Notes under the pieces: generated by a model
What the model saw: the letters and a program-made list of their open reading frames with translations, nothing else
Databases searched by the model: none
What the model was told of the DNA's origin: nothing
Shown: piece by piece, positions 7,366 through 15,918 of the stretch
Numbering within the stretch: the first letter of the stretch is position 1
Layout of the letters: each line of letters starts with the position of its first letter
From: Arcticimaribacter sp002477625
Lineage (GTDB): Bacteria > Bacteroidota > Bacteroidia > Flavobacteriales > Flavobacteriaceae
DNA length: 64,000 nucleotides
Direction of reading: 5' to 3'
Assembly: GCA_943846665.1 (NCBI GenBank)
Contig: OX044358.1
Coordinates: forward strand, 1,550,001 to 1,614,000
Program-made: the position numbers and the translations under genes

Positions 7366-9744
7366 ATGAAAAGCCGTATTACATTTATCTTATTATTGGT
7401 AGTAACCCCCATAATCGCTCAAAGCACAATCAGTGGGAAGGTGACAGATGACTTTAATGCTCCGCTGCCTTTTGCAAATATAATTCTTCAACAAAAAGGA
7501 GATGAAGCATTTGTTCAAGGAGTAGTTTCGGATGAGGAGGGTGCGTTTCTTTTTGAAAACATCGAAAACAAAACCTATTGGATTGAAGTTTCCGTTTTAG
7601 GGTTTAAGGTTAAAAAAACGGAAGAATTTGAGCTGCAGCAAAATAAAATCATTGATTTTGTTTTAGAAGAAGAAGCTCAAAATTTAAATGAAGTAGTCGT
7701 AAAAAGTAAACGACCGATTATTCGACAGACTGCAGAAAAGTTGGTTGTAGATATAGAGAATTCTGAAATGATTAATACCAGTTTACAAGACGTTATGCGC
7801 AAGGTGCCTGGGGTTTTGGTAACGAACAACGGAATATCGATTGCTGGGAACAGAGGCATTAGAATTCTCATCAACGGAAAGACGACCGAATATATGGATG
7901 TGCAAACCTTGCTTCGTGATTTCCCCGCCGATAATATTGCTAAAATAGAGGTGGTAGAGCAACCAGGAGCCGAATACGAAGCCTCTGGATCAGGAGCAAT
8001 CATCAATATTATTTTAAAGAAAAATGTTCGCCTAGGTACTCATGGAAGCCTGAATACCTGGGTTGGGGAAGACCAAGGATTTGAATACGGAACGGGCGTT
8101 TCGATTGCGAGTTATAAAAACAAACTCAATTGGCAGGGAAGTATAAATCACTCGAGACCTACCTGGAGGGACGATTTATTTTTGGTGCGAACAGTCGGGA
8201 GTGAAACCTATGATCAAGCTACCATAGAACCTTATAACCCAAGTAATCTACGGATTAGTGGGAATGTAGACTTTTACATCAATACAAAGAACATCATTGG
8301 AGTAGGTGGCCGCTATAATACAAGAACTTCGCAAAGAATTGCATCGAGTAAAACCCTCGTCTCTGATGCCAACACAACGGATGTTTTGTTCTCTGAAAAC
8401 AACTTTGATATTGATCGATTTAATTTTAATTTCAATCCCTATTACGAATACAAAAGTGATACCGATAAACTACTGGTTGATTTTAATTACATCAATTTTA
8501 AAAACGATAATACAAACACATTGTCTGATTTAGCTGGGAGCACCATACCTTTTAAAAACAGGAAATACAAACAGGAGGGAAAGTACACCATAAAAACCTA
8601 TCGATTAGACTATACCAAAACCTTTTCGGATGAGCTTTCGTTGAGTTTAGGAACACGATTTGCCGACGTAAGTACAGATAATGACCTGCAATCCTTCAGT
8701 GAAAACAACAGTAGTATTTTTGAGTTTAATAAAAATGAAAGCAGTCAGTTTTTAATTGATGAAACTATTTTGGCATTGTATACTAAAGCCAATGCTACTT
8801 TTGGCAAATGGTCCTTTTCGGGTGGCGTTCGTTATGAAGATAGTAATACGGATGGGAATTCCATTTTAATGAAAAATGGAACGCTAGTCTCAACTGTAAA
8901 GAAACGCCCCATTAAGAAAGTCTTTCCGAGCGCATCGATTAGTAGAGAAATCTCCGAAGTTTTGGGTGCCAATGTATCGTACAGTTACAGAATCAGAAGA
9001 CCATCGTATGGGAGTTTGAATTCCTTCGCAGAATTTTTAGATCCCTATTCTTCAAGCCAAGGAAACCCAAACTTAACACCTTCATACACCAACAAATATC
9101 AGTTCAATCTAACCTACGAGGGGCAGCCGTTTTTTGCCATTGGTTATAGCGATACAGAGGATGCGATTTTTGAACTAATCCAACAGAATGACCCCGAGGG
9201 TGATGATCCAGCTCAAATTCGACAAATGGAAGTGAATTTAGAAAAAAATGCCAACTGGAGCTTTAGATTGTTTGGCCCGTTGAGTTTTATAAAAGGAGTT
9301 GAAGGATTCACCGGTTTTATTGTAATCAATACCGATTATGAATCTGCTACCTATTCCATAGACTTGAATAAGTGGAGTTTGATTTGGTTTACGCAAGCAA
9401 GCTATGAGTTGCCCTATGAGATCAATTTTGAGGTAAGTGGAAACTACGGAACTGGCGCTTTAGATGAAGGCGTTGACGTTAGTTGGTTCGCAGACTTGGA
9501 TTTTTCTTTTGGAAAAAAGTTTTTGGACGATCAGCTAAAAGTGAATTTAGGATTCAGTAAAGTGTTTAATAGAGGTTTTGTCGGGGTTATAGATTACGGA
9601 AATGTAAACGCTTCATTGGAGAGTAATGGCTCGAGACAAAACGTTCAACTTCGTCTAGCTTATAGCTTTGGGTCTAAATTCGGGAAGAGCAAAACAGATC
9701 GAAACACAACTCAAGAAGAAGATCGAATACAAGACGAAAATTAG
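7366..9744 (+). CDS. Outer-membrane beta-barrel protein, OMP_b-brl_3 / TonB-receptor-like
   Basis: Predicted outer-membrane barrel with TonB-receptor architecture: signal peptide (MKSRITFILLLVVTPIIAQ), a carboxypeptidase-regulatory-like domain (about 20-105), a plug-like domain (about 110-215, with RILINGKTTEY and KIEVVEQPGAEYEASGSGAIINI) and a long barrel. The C-terminus is a charged tail (KSKTDRNTTQEEDRIQDEN) instead of the usual aromatic terminal strand, common in this family. The frame is open from a TTG at 7339 and an ATG at 7348; the ATG at 7366 was chosen because the signal peptide then begins with MK. No TonB-box claim is made. The substrate is unknown; family members are found throughout Flavobacteriia. 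Confidence 0.87.
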   Translation: MKSRITFILLLVVTPIIAQSTISGKVTDDFNAPLPFANIILQQKGDEAFVQGVVSDEEGAFLFENIENKTYWIEVSVLGFKVKKTEEFELQQNKIIDFVLEEEAQNLNEVVVKSKRPIIRQTAEKLVVDIENSEMINTSLQDVMRKVPGVLVTNNGISIAGNRGIRILINGKTTEYMDVQTLLRDFPADNIAKIEVVEQPGAEYEASGSGAIINIILKKNVRLGTHGSLNTWVGEDQGFEYGTGVSIASYKNKLNWQGSINHSRPTWRDDLFLVRTVGSETYDQATIEPYNPSNLRISGNVDFYINTKNIIGVGGRYNTRTSQRIASSKTLVSDANTTDVLFSENNFDIDRFNFNFNPYYEYKSDTDKLLVDFNYINFKNDNTNTLSDLAGSTIPFKNRKYKQEGKYTIKTYRLDYTKTFSDELSLSLGTRFADVSTDNDLQSFSENNSSIFEFNKNESSQFLIDETILALYTKANATFGKWSFSGGVRYEDSNTDGNSILMKNGTLVSTVKKRPIKKVFPSASISREISEVLGANVSYSYRIRRPSYGSLNSFAEFLDPYSSSQGNPNLTPSYTNKYQFNLTYEGQPFFAIGYSDTEDAIFELIQQNDPEGDDPAQIRQMEVNLEKNANWSFRLFGPLSFIKGVEGFTGFIVINTDYESATYSIDLNKWSLIWFTQASYELPYEINFEVSGNYGTGALDEGVDVSWFADLDFSFGKKFLDDQLKVNLGFSKVFNRGFVGVIDYGNVNASLESNGSRQNVQLRLAYSFGSKFGKSKTDRNTTQEEDRIQDEN

Positions 9745-9766
9745 TATTCTAGAATTGTTATCGGTA

Positions 9767-9774
9767 TACATTTG
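9767..9774 (+). promoter_or_regulatory. -7 promoter element (TACATTTG)
   Basis: Exact match to the Bacteroidota -7 consensus TAnnTTTG, 62 bp ahead of the ATG at 9836. No TTG was found at the standard distance upstream, so only the -7 part is supported. Confidence 0.4.
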
Positions 9775-9835
9775 TCTTTGGAAATAGGATGTAAAAAGAC
9801 CTAATGTCTTAATTTTAAGTATTATTATCAAATGT

Positions 9836-10891
9836 ATGTTTTATAAATCATCGCTGTTTACAACCTTTCTTTTTGTCAACCTATTTGTTTTATTCCTTAG
9901 TTGTGACGATTCTAATTTAAATAAAACGCAATCCGTTAGTCTAAAAATCAATCCGGTGGTTCTGGATTCTACTATCAACATCAGAGCCCTCGAAATCAAA
10001 AACAATACGATTTACGGTGCAAGTTCAACTGGAGTGATATATTCATTTTAAGCTGATACGCCTCAGCGAATCAAGGAAGAACAATATAATTCGCCTATAG
10101 ATTCTATTCCCCCGAACTTCAGGGCATTGGCTGTAACGAATACGGATGTACTTGCAATTTCAATAGCCAACCCTGCCTTACTATTTAAAAATGGAAAGGT
10201 TGTTTACTCAGAGTCTCATCCCAAAGTATTTTATGATTCTATGGAGTTTTGGAACAATAAAGAGGGGATAGCGCTAGGTGATTATACCGACAACTGCATC
10301 AGCATTTTGATTACTCGAGATGCAGGAGACTCATGGTCTAAACTCGATTGTTCAGTTTTTACGGATATCAAAGCAGGAGAAGGTTTTTTCGCAGCTAGTG
10401 ATTCTAATATTGCAATCGTAGGTGATTATACTTGGATAGCCAGTGGAGGGCTAAGTAGTAGAGTCTATTTTTCGAGTGATAAAGGCCGAAGCTGGGATGT
10501 GACCGAAACACCGATTATACAAGGTGAATCTACTACGGGAATCTTCAGTATATCCTTTTATGATAAAAAAAAGGGTTATGCGATAGGAGGTGATTACACA
10601 AAACCGAAACGAGATAGTTTAAATAAAATACGGACCACAGACGGAGGAAAAACATGGAATACAGTAGCTGATAACCAAAATCCAGGCTACAGAAGTTGTG
10701 TTCAATACGTCCCTAATAGCAACGGAGAAAAATTAGTTGCTGTTGGATTTTCAGGTGTAGATTTTTCCTCAGATTCTGGGTTGACCTGGAAGCATTTAAG
10801 TGATGAAGGTTTTTATACCCTTCGTTTTTTAAACGATTCAATTGCTTATGCGGCTGGAAAAGGAACGATTGCAGAACTACGCTTCAAGTAG
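9836..10891 (+). pseudogene. BNR/WD40-like repeat lipoprotein interrupted by one in-frame TAA
   Basis: A 352-codon frame that is continuous except for TAA at 10049-10051. Upstream codons give a lipoprotein signal (lipobox LFLSC) and the start of a propeller domain ending GVIYSF. Immediately after the stop the same frame continues ADTPQRIKEEQYNSPID and runs into FRALAVTNTDVLAISIANPALL and several BNR-type blades (ITRDAGDSWSK, FSSDKGRSWDV, RTTDGGKTWNT, FSSDSGLTWKH) to 10891. Flavobacterial homologues, often annotated as oxidoreductase or photosystem-stability-factor-like, are single proteins of about 350 residues. No frameshift is needed to restore the gene. Either a recent nonsense mutation, a sequencing error or read-through. 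An internal ATG-type start could express only the 254-residue C-terminal part, without a signal peptide. Confidence 0.8.
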
Positions 10892-10911
10892 CTCTAAGAT
10901 CAACAGTTTTT

Positions 10912-11667
10912 TTAGCTAAAGGCTAAGCCCCCATTAATATCTAGATTATTTCCAGTAATAAACGAAGCTTCATCCGAGGCTACATAAGCAACTAAATCAG
11001 CAACTTCTTCGGCTTTCCCCTCGCGTTTAAGTGGAGTTGCGTTAGCAACATTCGTTCGTATTTCGTCTTTTGTAAAATCATCGTGGAATTTCGTTGCAAT
11101 CATCCCCGGACAGATCGAATTTACTCGAATGCCTTGAGGTCCAAATTCTTTTGCTAATGCTCTAGAGTAGGTTGATACCGCACCTTTTGAGGCAGCATAA
11201 AGACTAGATCCACCACCGCCTCCATCGCGAGCTGCTTGTGAAGATATATTAATAACTGTACCGCCTGAGTTGAGTAAAGGCTTAAAAGCCTGCGTCACAA
11301 AAACAACAGATTTAAAGTTTACATTCATCACAAGCTCATAAAACGAGACATCGACTTCTTCAATCGATTTACGTGCAAATAAACCTCCAGAGTTATTTAC
11401 TAAAATGTCTATTTTTTCGCCGAAGGCAGCTTTTGTTTGTGCTACCAGATTGTTTATATCCTCCTGATTTGTCACATTTGCATAGGCAGCAATTGCTTCA
11501 CCACCGTTTTCCTTTATTAGACGAACAGTTTCATTTCCCTCCTCTTCGCTGTTAAAATAATTTACGACAACCTTAGCTCCTTCTTTCGCTAATTTTATAG
11601 CGATTGCTCTCCCAATATCTCTGGAACCTCCAGTTACTACCGCTACTTTACCTTGTAATTTTGACAT
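10912..11667 (-). CDS. SDR-family NAD(P)-dependent oxidoreductase
   Basis: Classical short-chain dehydrogenase of 251 residues. The cofactor motif is GGSRDIG (13-19, with D in place of the usual G at 17), followed by the structural motif NNSGG (91-95) and the catalytic set S142/S143, Y157 and K161 (SSQAARD...YAASK). Closest families by eye are glucose 1-dehydrogenase and 3-oxoacyl-ACP reductase-like SDRs. FabG function is not favoured because no fatty-acid genes are near. Next to it on the same strand is the NRAMP-like transporter, and the divergent gluconate-dehydrogenase-type genes suggest sugar or sugar-acid oxidation as the setting. The substrate is inferred only. Confidence 0.9.
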   Translation of the reverse strand: MSKLQGKVAVVTGGSRDIGRAIAIKLAKEGAKVVVNYFNSEEEGNETVRLIKENGGEAIAAYANVTNQEDINNLVAQTKAAFGEKIDILVNNSGGLFARKSIEEVDVSFYELVMNVNFKSVVFVTQAFKPLLNSGGTVINISSQAARDGGGGGSSLYAASKGAVSTYSRALAKEFGPQGIRVNSICPGMIATKFHDDFTKDEIRTNVANATPLKREGKAEEVADLVAYVASDEASFITGNNLDINGGLAFS

Positions 11668-11744
11668 ATTTTTTTAGTATAATTTTATTTTTTTTTGTTG
11701 TATTATGTAATCCGTTACCTACGGTATTCAACTTTCTTATTTTA

Positions 11745-13019
11745 TTAAAAATAATTTAGAAGTGCTAAAATTCCATTATATGAAATCACTAACGAAAACA
11801 ACAAAGCTGAATACATTCCGATATAAACTCCTATGCTGGTCTTATAATCTTTCATGATTTTTTTACTGCTTAGCAGGCAGATGATGCCGATGATTACTAA
11901 GGGTAATACAAATACATTAAATACCTGAGATAGGATTTGTATTTCAATTGGATTTACTCCAAATGCAGGACCTATTAAAGAGACTAAACAAGCAATGGCC
12001 GTGATGACTCTAAACTGTAGTGAACTCGTGTCTAAGACCCCTGACTGATAGTCTGCAACCAGTAAAGGTGCAATTAATAAACAGGGAAAAATTGAGGATA
12101 GACCAGCGCTTAGTGCCCCGAAAAAGAAAATAGTAACACCCCATTTCCCTGCAATTGGTTCTAAGGTATTGGCCATATCGAGTACCATTGTAACCTCTTT
12201 TCCTTCATAAAATAGTGCGCCGGCAGCTACTGCCATGATGGTAGCACTGATCACAAATATCAAAACTGCTGCTGTAATGGAATCCTTCTTTTGTTGCTTT
12301 AAATTTTTAATGGTCCACCCTTTTCCTTTTATGAAAAGTGGGCGAGACAAAAACGTTGCTGCCGCCATCGTAGTTCCTACAAATGCAGCAACCAACATCT
12401 TTCCTCCAGCAACTTTGGGTATTGTTGGAACCAATCCTTTTACAATATCCATTGAAAGTGGCTGTACAAAGAATAGTGAAAGTAGAAACGATAAGCCCAT
12501 TGCACTTACAAACACAATTAAAATTTTTTCAAAAAAAGTGTATTTGCCAATCAGCATCAGTAAGTAAAAAACAACAATTATTATGATGGCTATTATTAAA
12601 ACGGTTTCGTATTGGTAAGTAATCAACCCTTTAAAATTGATTGTCAAGATTTCAAAGATGATATTGGATGAAATTCCTAAAATACCCATTAAGGAATTCC
12701 ATTGACCAAACGTAATCCCAATTATAATCAGGATGGCCATGACTTTTCCAAATTTTAAATGCTTTTTAAATCCATAAAGCGCAGTATCTCCTGTAATCAA
12801 TGCATAATTACCGTATGAAAACATGAGTACCCCAGAAAACAAACAACTCAGTAAAAGAACCCATAGTAACTGCATTCCGAATTTACTTCCAGCAACAATC
12901 ATTGAAGTTACACTACCAGTACCAATCGTATAGCCAATAGCAAATATGCCGGGGCCAAAGCCCAAGATAATTGCTACTATTCTTTTTAAGATTGATTTTT
13001 TGTTTTCATCTGTTGCCAA
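11745..13019 (-). CDS. NRAMP-family-like membrane transporter lacking canonical metal motifs
   Basis: A 424-residue polytopic inner-membrane protein with about 11 helices and an NRAMP-like N-terminus (GFGPGIFAIGY, 20-30). In canonical NRAMP proteins the next residues are DPGN, which bind the metal. Here the positions read IGTG (32-35). The helix-6 MPH motif is likewise replaced, by an AAATF segment in FVGTTMAAATFLSRPLF (about 216-232). The fold is supported but Mn/Fe transport is not. The start codon is TTG (13017-13019), since no ATG occurs before residue 40 and TM1 would otherwise be lost. It follows the long 13020-13399 divergent intergenic region and is followed by the SDR gene. Substrate unknown; a sugar-related or other cation role is possible. 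Confidence 0.8.
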   Translation of the reverse strand: MATDENKKSILKRIVAIILGFGPGIFAIGYTIGTGSVTSMIVAGSKFGMQLLWVLLLSCLFSGVLMFSYGNYALITGDTALYGFKKHLKFGKVMAILIIIGITFGQWNSLMGILGISSNIIFEILTINFKGLITYQYETVLIIAIIIIVVFYLLMLIGKYTFFEKILIVFVSAMGLSFLLSLFFVQPLSMDIVKGLVPTIPKVAGGKMLVAAFVGTTMAAATFLSRPLFIKGKGWTIKNLKQQKKDSITAAVLIFVISATIMAVAAGALFYEGKEVTMVLDMANTLEPIAGKWGVTIFFFGALSAGLSSIFPCLLIAPLLVADYQSGVLDTSSLQFRVITAIACLVSLIGPAFGVNPIEIQILSQVFNVFVLPLVIIGIICLLSSKKIMKDYKTSIGVYIGMYSALLFSLVISYNGILALLNYF

Positions 13020-13399
13020 AACCTTCTTTTTTGGGGTTTATAAATTTATTCTATGCAAAACTTTATTCCTAAATGGTATGCAATTATTCGTTTTGTCTGC
13101 ACAATAAATGTTCATATTAAAATCTTATTAAGCTATACCTTAGTGAATAGGGCTATTATTTTTGGTTGACCAAAGTGGTGAACCAAAAATACGGTATATA
13201 TTTTAGTTCCGACAATTTTTTTAGAACATTTTGAAGTGGAGTTACTATAAATGTATTTGCAGTTGTTAGCAGATTTGCGTTTAAATTTTGAACGATACGG
13301 AAGAGCAAAATTTATTTTTTATTTTAAAATCATTTCTTTGTGTATAAAGGCAATATTTTTTATAATTTGAAGCTTGTTAATAATGTCAACTACATTTTT
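13020..13399. other. 380-bp divergent intergenic region
   Basis: Longest gene-free stretch in the window, between the minus-strand NRAMP-like gene and the plus-strand gluconate-dehydrogenase-type pair. No open frame with coding character and no RNA gene were recognised. It contains a nested inverted repeat at 13159-13189 (listed separately) and AT-rich runs; promoters for both directions must lie here. Confidence 0.6.
13159..13189. promoter_or_regulatory. Nested inverted repeat, candidate operator
   Basis: Outer arms TTTTTGGTT (13159-13167) and AACCAAAAA (13181-13189) are perfect complements with a 13-bp spacer. The left arm also starts an inner dyad TTTGGT-TG-ACCAAA (13161-13174). Position midway between divergent genes suggests a regulator site; it could alternatively form a hairpin in a leader. 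No regulator gene lies alongside. Confidence 0.45.
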
Positions 13400-13909
13400 A
13401 TGAAAAGGAGAAGCGCGCTTCAGAAAATAGCTTGGGTCAGCGGAGGAATCGCAATGTTGCCCTACTATTGTTCTACTCAACCAGAACGTACGGTTTACAG
13501 TAATCTTCCGATAACAATACCTGATCGCAATTTGATTAATTTGCTTTCTAATTTAATTTTACCCGAAGACACTGAAGGTTTTCCAACGATGGAATCTCGT
13601 TTAGATTTTATTTTAACCATGGTTAATGATGGTTTAGATTCTCAAGAGATTTCAGATTATTTATATGGAATGGAAGCCTTTAGGAAGTATGTAATTGCAA
13701 TTTACGGCACCTCATTTGAAGAACTTGTTGCTGAAGATCAGTTAGCCTGTATTGGTAAAACCATTGATTGTAGTGATGAGAAGAGCTTTTTTGTGCATAC
13801 GATCAAAAGGCATTCGTTAGGTCATTTTACTTCTTCAGAAAAGTACATGAAAGATTATTTGAATTTTGAATTTATGCCCGGCCGCTACTACGGTTGTGTT
13901 CCCGTTTAA
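13400..13909 (+). CDS. Gluconate 2-dehydrogenase subunit 3-like protein
   Basis: A 169-residue exported small subunit of a membrane-associated flavoprotein dehydrogenase (gluconate_2-dh3 type). The N-terminus MKRRSALQKIAW carries a twin-arginine-like pair (R3-R4) before a hydrophobic stretch, so Tat export, possibly carrying the large subunit by hitchhiking, is likely; C24 (YYCS) may also be lipid-modified. The frame is open upstream to 13340, but the ATG at 13400 places the arginine pair at the N-terminus. The GMC subunit starts 11 bp after this gene ends, so the two form an operon. Confidence 0.85.
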   Translation: MKRRSALQKIAWVSGGIAMLPYYCSTQPERTVYSNLPITIPDRNLINLLSNLILPEDTEGFPTMESRLDFILTMVNDGLDSQEISDYLYGMEAFRKYVIAIYGTSFEELVAEDQLACIGKTIDCSDEKSFFVHTIKRHSLGHFTSSEKYMKDYLNFEFMPGRYYGCVPV

Positions 13910-13920
13910 CTATATTGATA

Positions 13921-15618
13921 ATGACAGAAAACACAAACACATATGATACCATTGTTATTGGAGCAGGAATGGCAGGAGGATGGGCAGCAAAGGAATTTAG
14001 TGAACAAGGGTTTAAGACCTTGTTGTTGGAACGAGGCCCTAATGTAGAGCATTTGAAAGATTATCCTACAACCAACATGCAACCCTGGGAGTTTAAGCAT
14101 CGAGGTCAATTGATTGCTAAAGAAATTTCAGACAATCCTGTTGCGAGTAGTTGTTATGCTTTTAGAGAAGACGCAAAGCATTTTTTTGTAAAAGACAAGG
14201 AGCACGAATACGTTCAGAAAAAACCATTCCAATGGATTCGTGGGTATCAAGTAGGGGGTAAGTCCATTATGTGGGCACGCCAAGTACAGCGTTGGAGTAC
14301 ATATGATTTTGAAGGACCCGCACGCGACGGTTTTGCCGTCGAATGGCCCATTGGGTACAACGATCTGGCGGATTGGTACACTTATGTCGAACGTTTTGTC
14401 GGAGTAAGTGGAAAAAAAGATGGTTTGGATGTCTTACCGGATGGCGATTTTTTAAAACCATGGGAAACGAATTGTGTTGAAGATTATTTTAGTCAACAAA
14501 TGAAATTGCATTACGATGACCGTCACGTCATCTATGGACGTTGTGCACATTTATCGGAAAGCAAGCCTATTTTCATCGAACAGGGTAGGGCAGTCTGTAT
14601 GAGTCGAAGAGTTTGTCAACGGGGTTGCCCACTCGGAGGCTATTTTAATGTAAACTCAACCCTTATTCCTTGGGCGTTAAAAACAGGGAACTTGACACTG
14701 CGCCCAAACTCTGTGGCACATTCAATCCTCTTCGATGAGGATAAACAAAAGGCCGTAGGTGTTCGTGTGGTGGACGCTATTACCAAAGAAACAACCGAGT
14801 ATTTTGCTAAAGTTATTTTTGTCACGGCTGCAACATTGAATACAAATTTGATTTTGATGAACTCAAAATCAAAACGTTTTCCAAACGGACTTGGGAACGA
14901 CAGTGGTGTTCTAGGAAAGTATATTGCTTTCCATAATTATAGAGGGGTGATTAATGCACAACACGAGGGGCATGCCAACTTTACTGCAGAGGGAGCTAAA
15001 CCCACATCACATTATATCCCAAGGTTTAGAAATGTTTATCGACAGGAAACAAACTTTTTAAGAGGCTATGCTGCTGGCTTTGGAGCACGACCCATTCGTG
15101 AAATTAAAAGTGATGACCTAGGAGTGTATCTAAAGAAGGATTTGCTTAGAACCAAAGAAACGGGACTGTGGAATGTCAATTCTCATATGATGGGTGAAAC
15201 CATTCCAAAAGAAAGTAATCAAGTAAGTTTGGATGCAGAAAAAGTTGATCAATGGGGAATTCCTCAATTGAATATCGATGTCGATTACGATGAAAACGAT
15301 GAAAAGATGTTGCAAGATTTTTTCGATGAATTTACCGATATGTTCACCAAAGCAGGTTTTGTAAACATTCAAACCCAAGACAACAACCGTACACCCGGTA
15401 ACGATATTCATGAAATGGGAGGTGTTCGAATGGGTAAAGACCCCAAGACATCCATGTTGAATGCATGGAATCAGCTGCATCATTGTAAAAATGTTTTTGT
15501 GACTGATGGTGCCTGTATGACATCCACTTCAACACAGAATCCTTCTTTAACTTTTATGGCAATTTCTGCTCGAGCTGCGAACTATGCCATCGAACAATTG
15601 AAAAAAGGCACGCTTTAA
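13921..15618 (+). CDS. GMC-family FAD-dependent oxidoreductase (gluconate/sugar dehydrogenase large subunit-like)
   Basis: Flavoprotein of 565 residues. The FAD dinucleotide motif is GAGMAGG (14-20), with E37 for the ribose (LLLERGP). The C-terminal GMC signature is recognisable (HEMGGVRMG, VFVTDGACMTSTSTQNPSLTFMA). By family and by its partner (subunit 3 at 13400) it should oxidise a sugar or sugar acid in the periplasm and pass electrons to a cytochrome c or quinone, but no cytochrome subunit is adjacent. The ATG at 13921 was chosen over the in-frame start at 13894, which overlaps the previous gene and precedes the FAD fold by a non-conserved segment. Ends just before a bidirectional terminator. 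Confidence 0.92.
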   Translation: MTENTNTYDTIVIGAGMAGGWAAKEFSEQGFKTLLLERGPNVEHLKDYPTTNMQPWEFKHRGQLIAKEISDNPVASSCYAFREDAKHFFVKDKEHEYVQKKPFQWIRGYQVGGKSIMWARQVQRWSTYDFEGPARDGFAVEWPIGYNDLADWYTYVERFVGVSGKKDGLDVLPDGDFLKPWETNCVEDYFSQQMKLHYDDRHVIYGRCAHLSESKPIFIEQGRAVCMSRRVCQRGCPLGGYFNVNSTLIPWALKTGNLTLRPNSVAHSILFDEDKQKAVGVRVVDAITKETTEYFAKVIFVTAATLNTNLILMNSKSKRFPNGLGNDSGVLGKYIAFHNYRGVINAQHEGHANFTAEGAKPTSHYIPRFRNVYRQETNFLRGYAAGFGARPIREIKSDDLGVYLKKDLLRTKETGLWNVNSHMMGETIPKESNQVSLDAEKVDQWGIPQLNIDVDYDENDEKMLQDFFDEFTDMFTKAGFVNIQTQDNNRTPGNDIHEMGGVRMGKDPKTSMLNAWNQLHHCKNVFVTDGACMTSTSTQNPSLTFMAISARAANYAIEQLKKGTL

Positions 15619-15640
15619 AGCTAGAAGTTTTGGGAATAAA

Positions 15641-15674
15641 AAAAGGAGATGATCTTTCGAACATCTCCTCTTTT
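15641..15674. terminator. Bidirectional Rho-independent terminator
   Basis: Stem GGAGATG / CATCTCC with a 10-nt loop, flanked by an A-run on the left and TCTTTT on the right. Read on the minus strand it ends in seven T and terminates the tRNA-Gly/tRNA-Leu transcript; read on the plus strand it follows the GMC gene. Confidence 0.8.
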
Positions 15675-15675
15675 G

Positions 15676-15760
15676 TACTCGAGGCGGGACTTGAACCCGC
15701 ACGACCGCAATGGTCATTGGATTTTAAGTCCAACGTGTCTACCAATTCCACCACTCGAGC
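15676..15760 (-). tRNA. tRNA-Leu (TAA)
   Basis: An 85-nt class II tRNA. Acceptor arm GCTCGAG pairs with CTCGAGT (G-U at the end), anticodon loop ACTTAAAAT with anticodon TAA, a long variable arm (TGACCATTGCGGTC), T-arm GGGTTCAAGTCCC, discriminator A. CCA is not encoded. Lies 17 bp downstream of tRNA-Gly in the same transcript. Confidence 0.97.
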
Positions 15761-15777
15761 GTGAACTTTGGTAGTAG

Positions 15778-15849
15778 AGCGAAAGACGGGATTTGAACCC
15801 GCGACCCCCACCTTGGCAAGGTGATGCTCTACCCCTGAGCTACTTTCGC
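15778..15849 (-). tRNA. tRNA-Gly (GCC)
   Basis: A 72-nt tRNA with acceptor GCGAAAG/CTTTCGC, anticodon stem-loop CACCTTGCCAAGGTG (anticodon GCC), T-arm CGGGTTCAAATCCCG and discriminator T. First in the two-tRNA unit; no encoded CCA. Confidence 0.97.
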
Positions 15850-15918
15850 AGTTGAGGTGCAAATGTAATATAAAATTCAAGAAAAGTTCAAGCTTTTATT
15901 TAGAAAAAACGAAATTAT

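Noticed and set aside
9836..10051. A separate 71-residue lipoprotein gene
   Set aside because: The frame continues after the TAA with the same protein family, so it is the 5' part of a broken gene and not an independent one.
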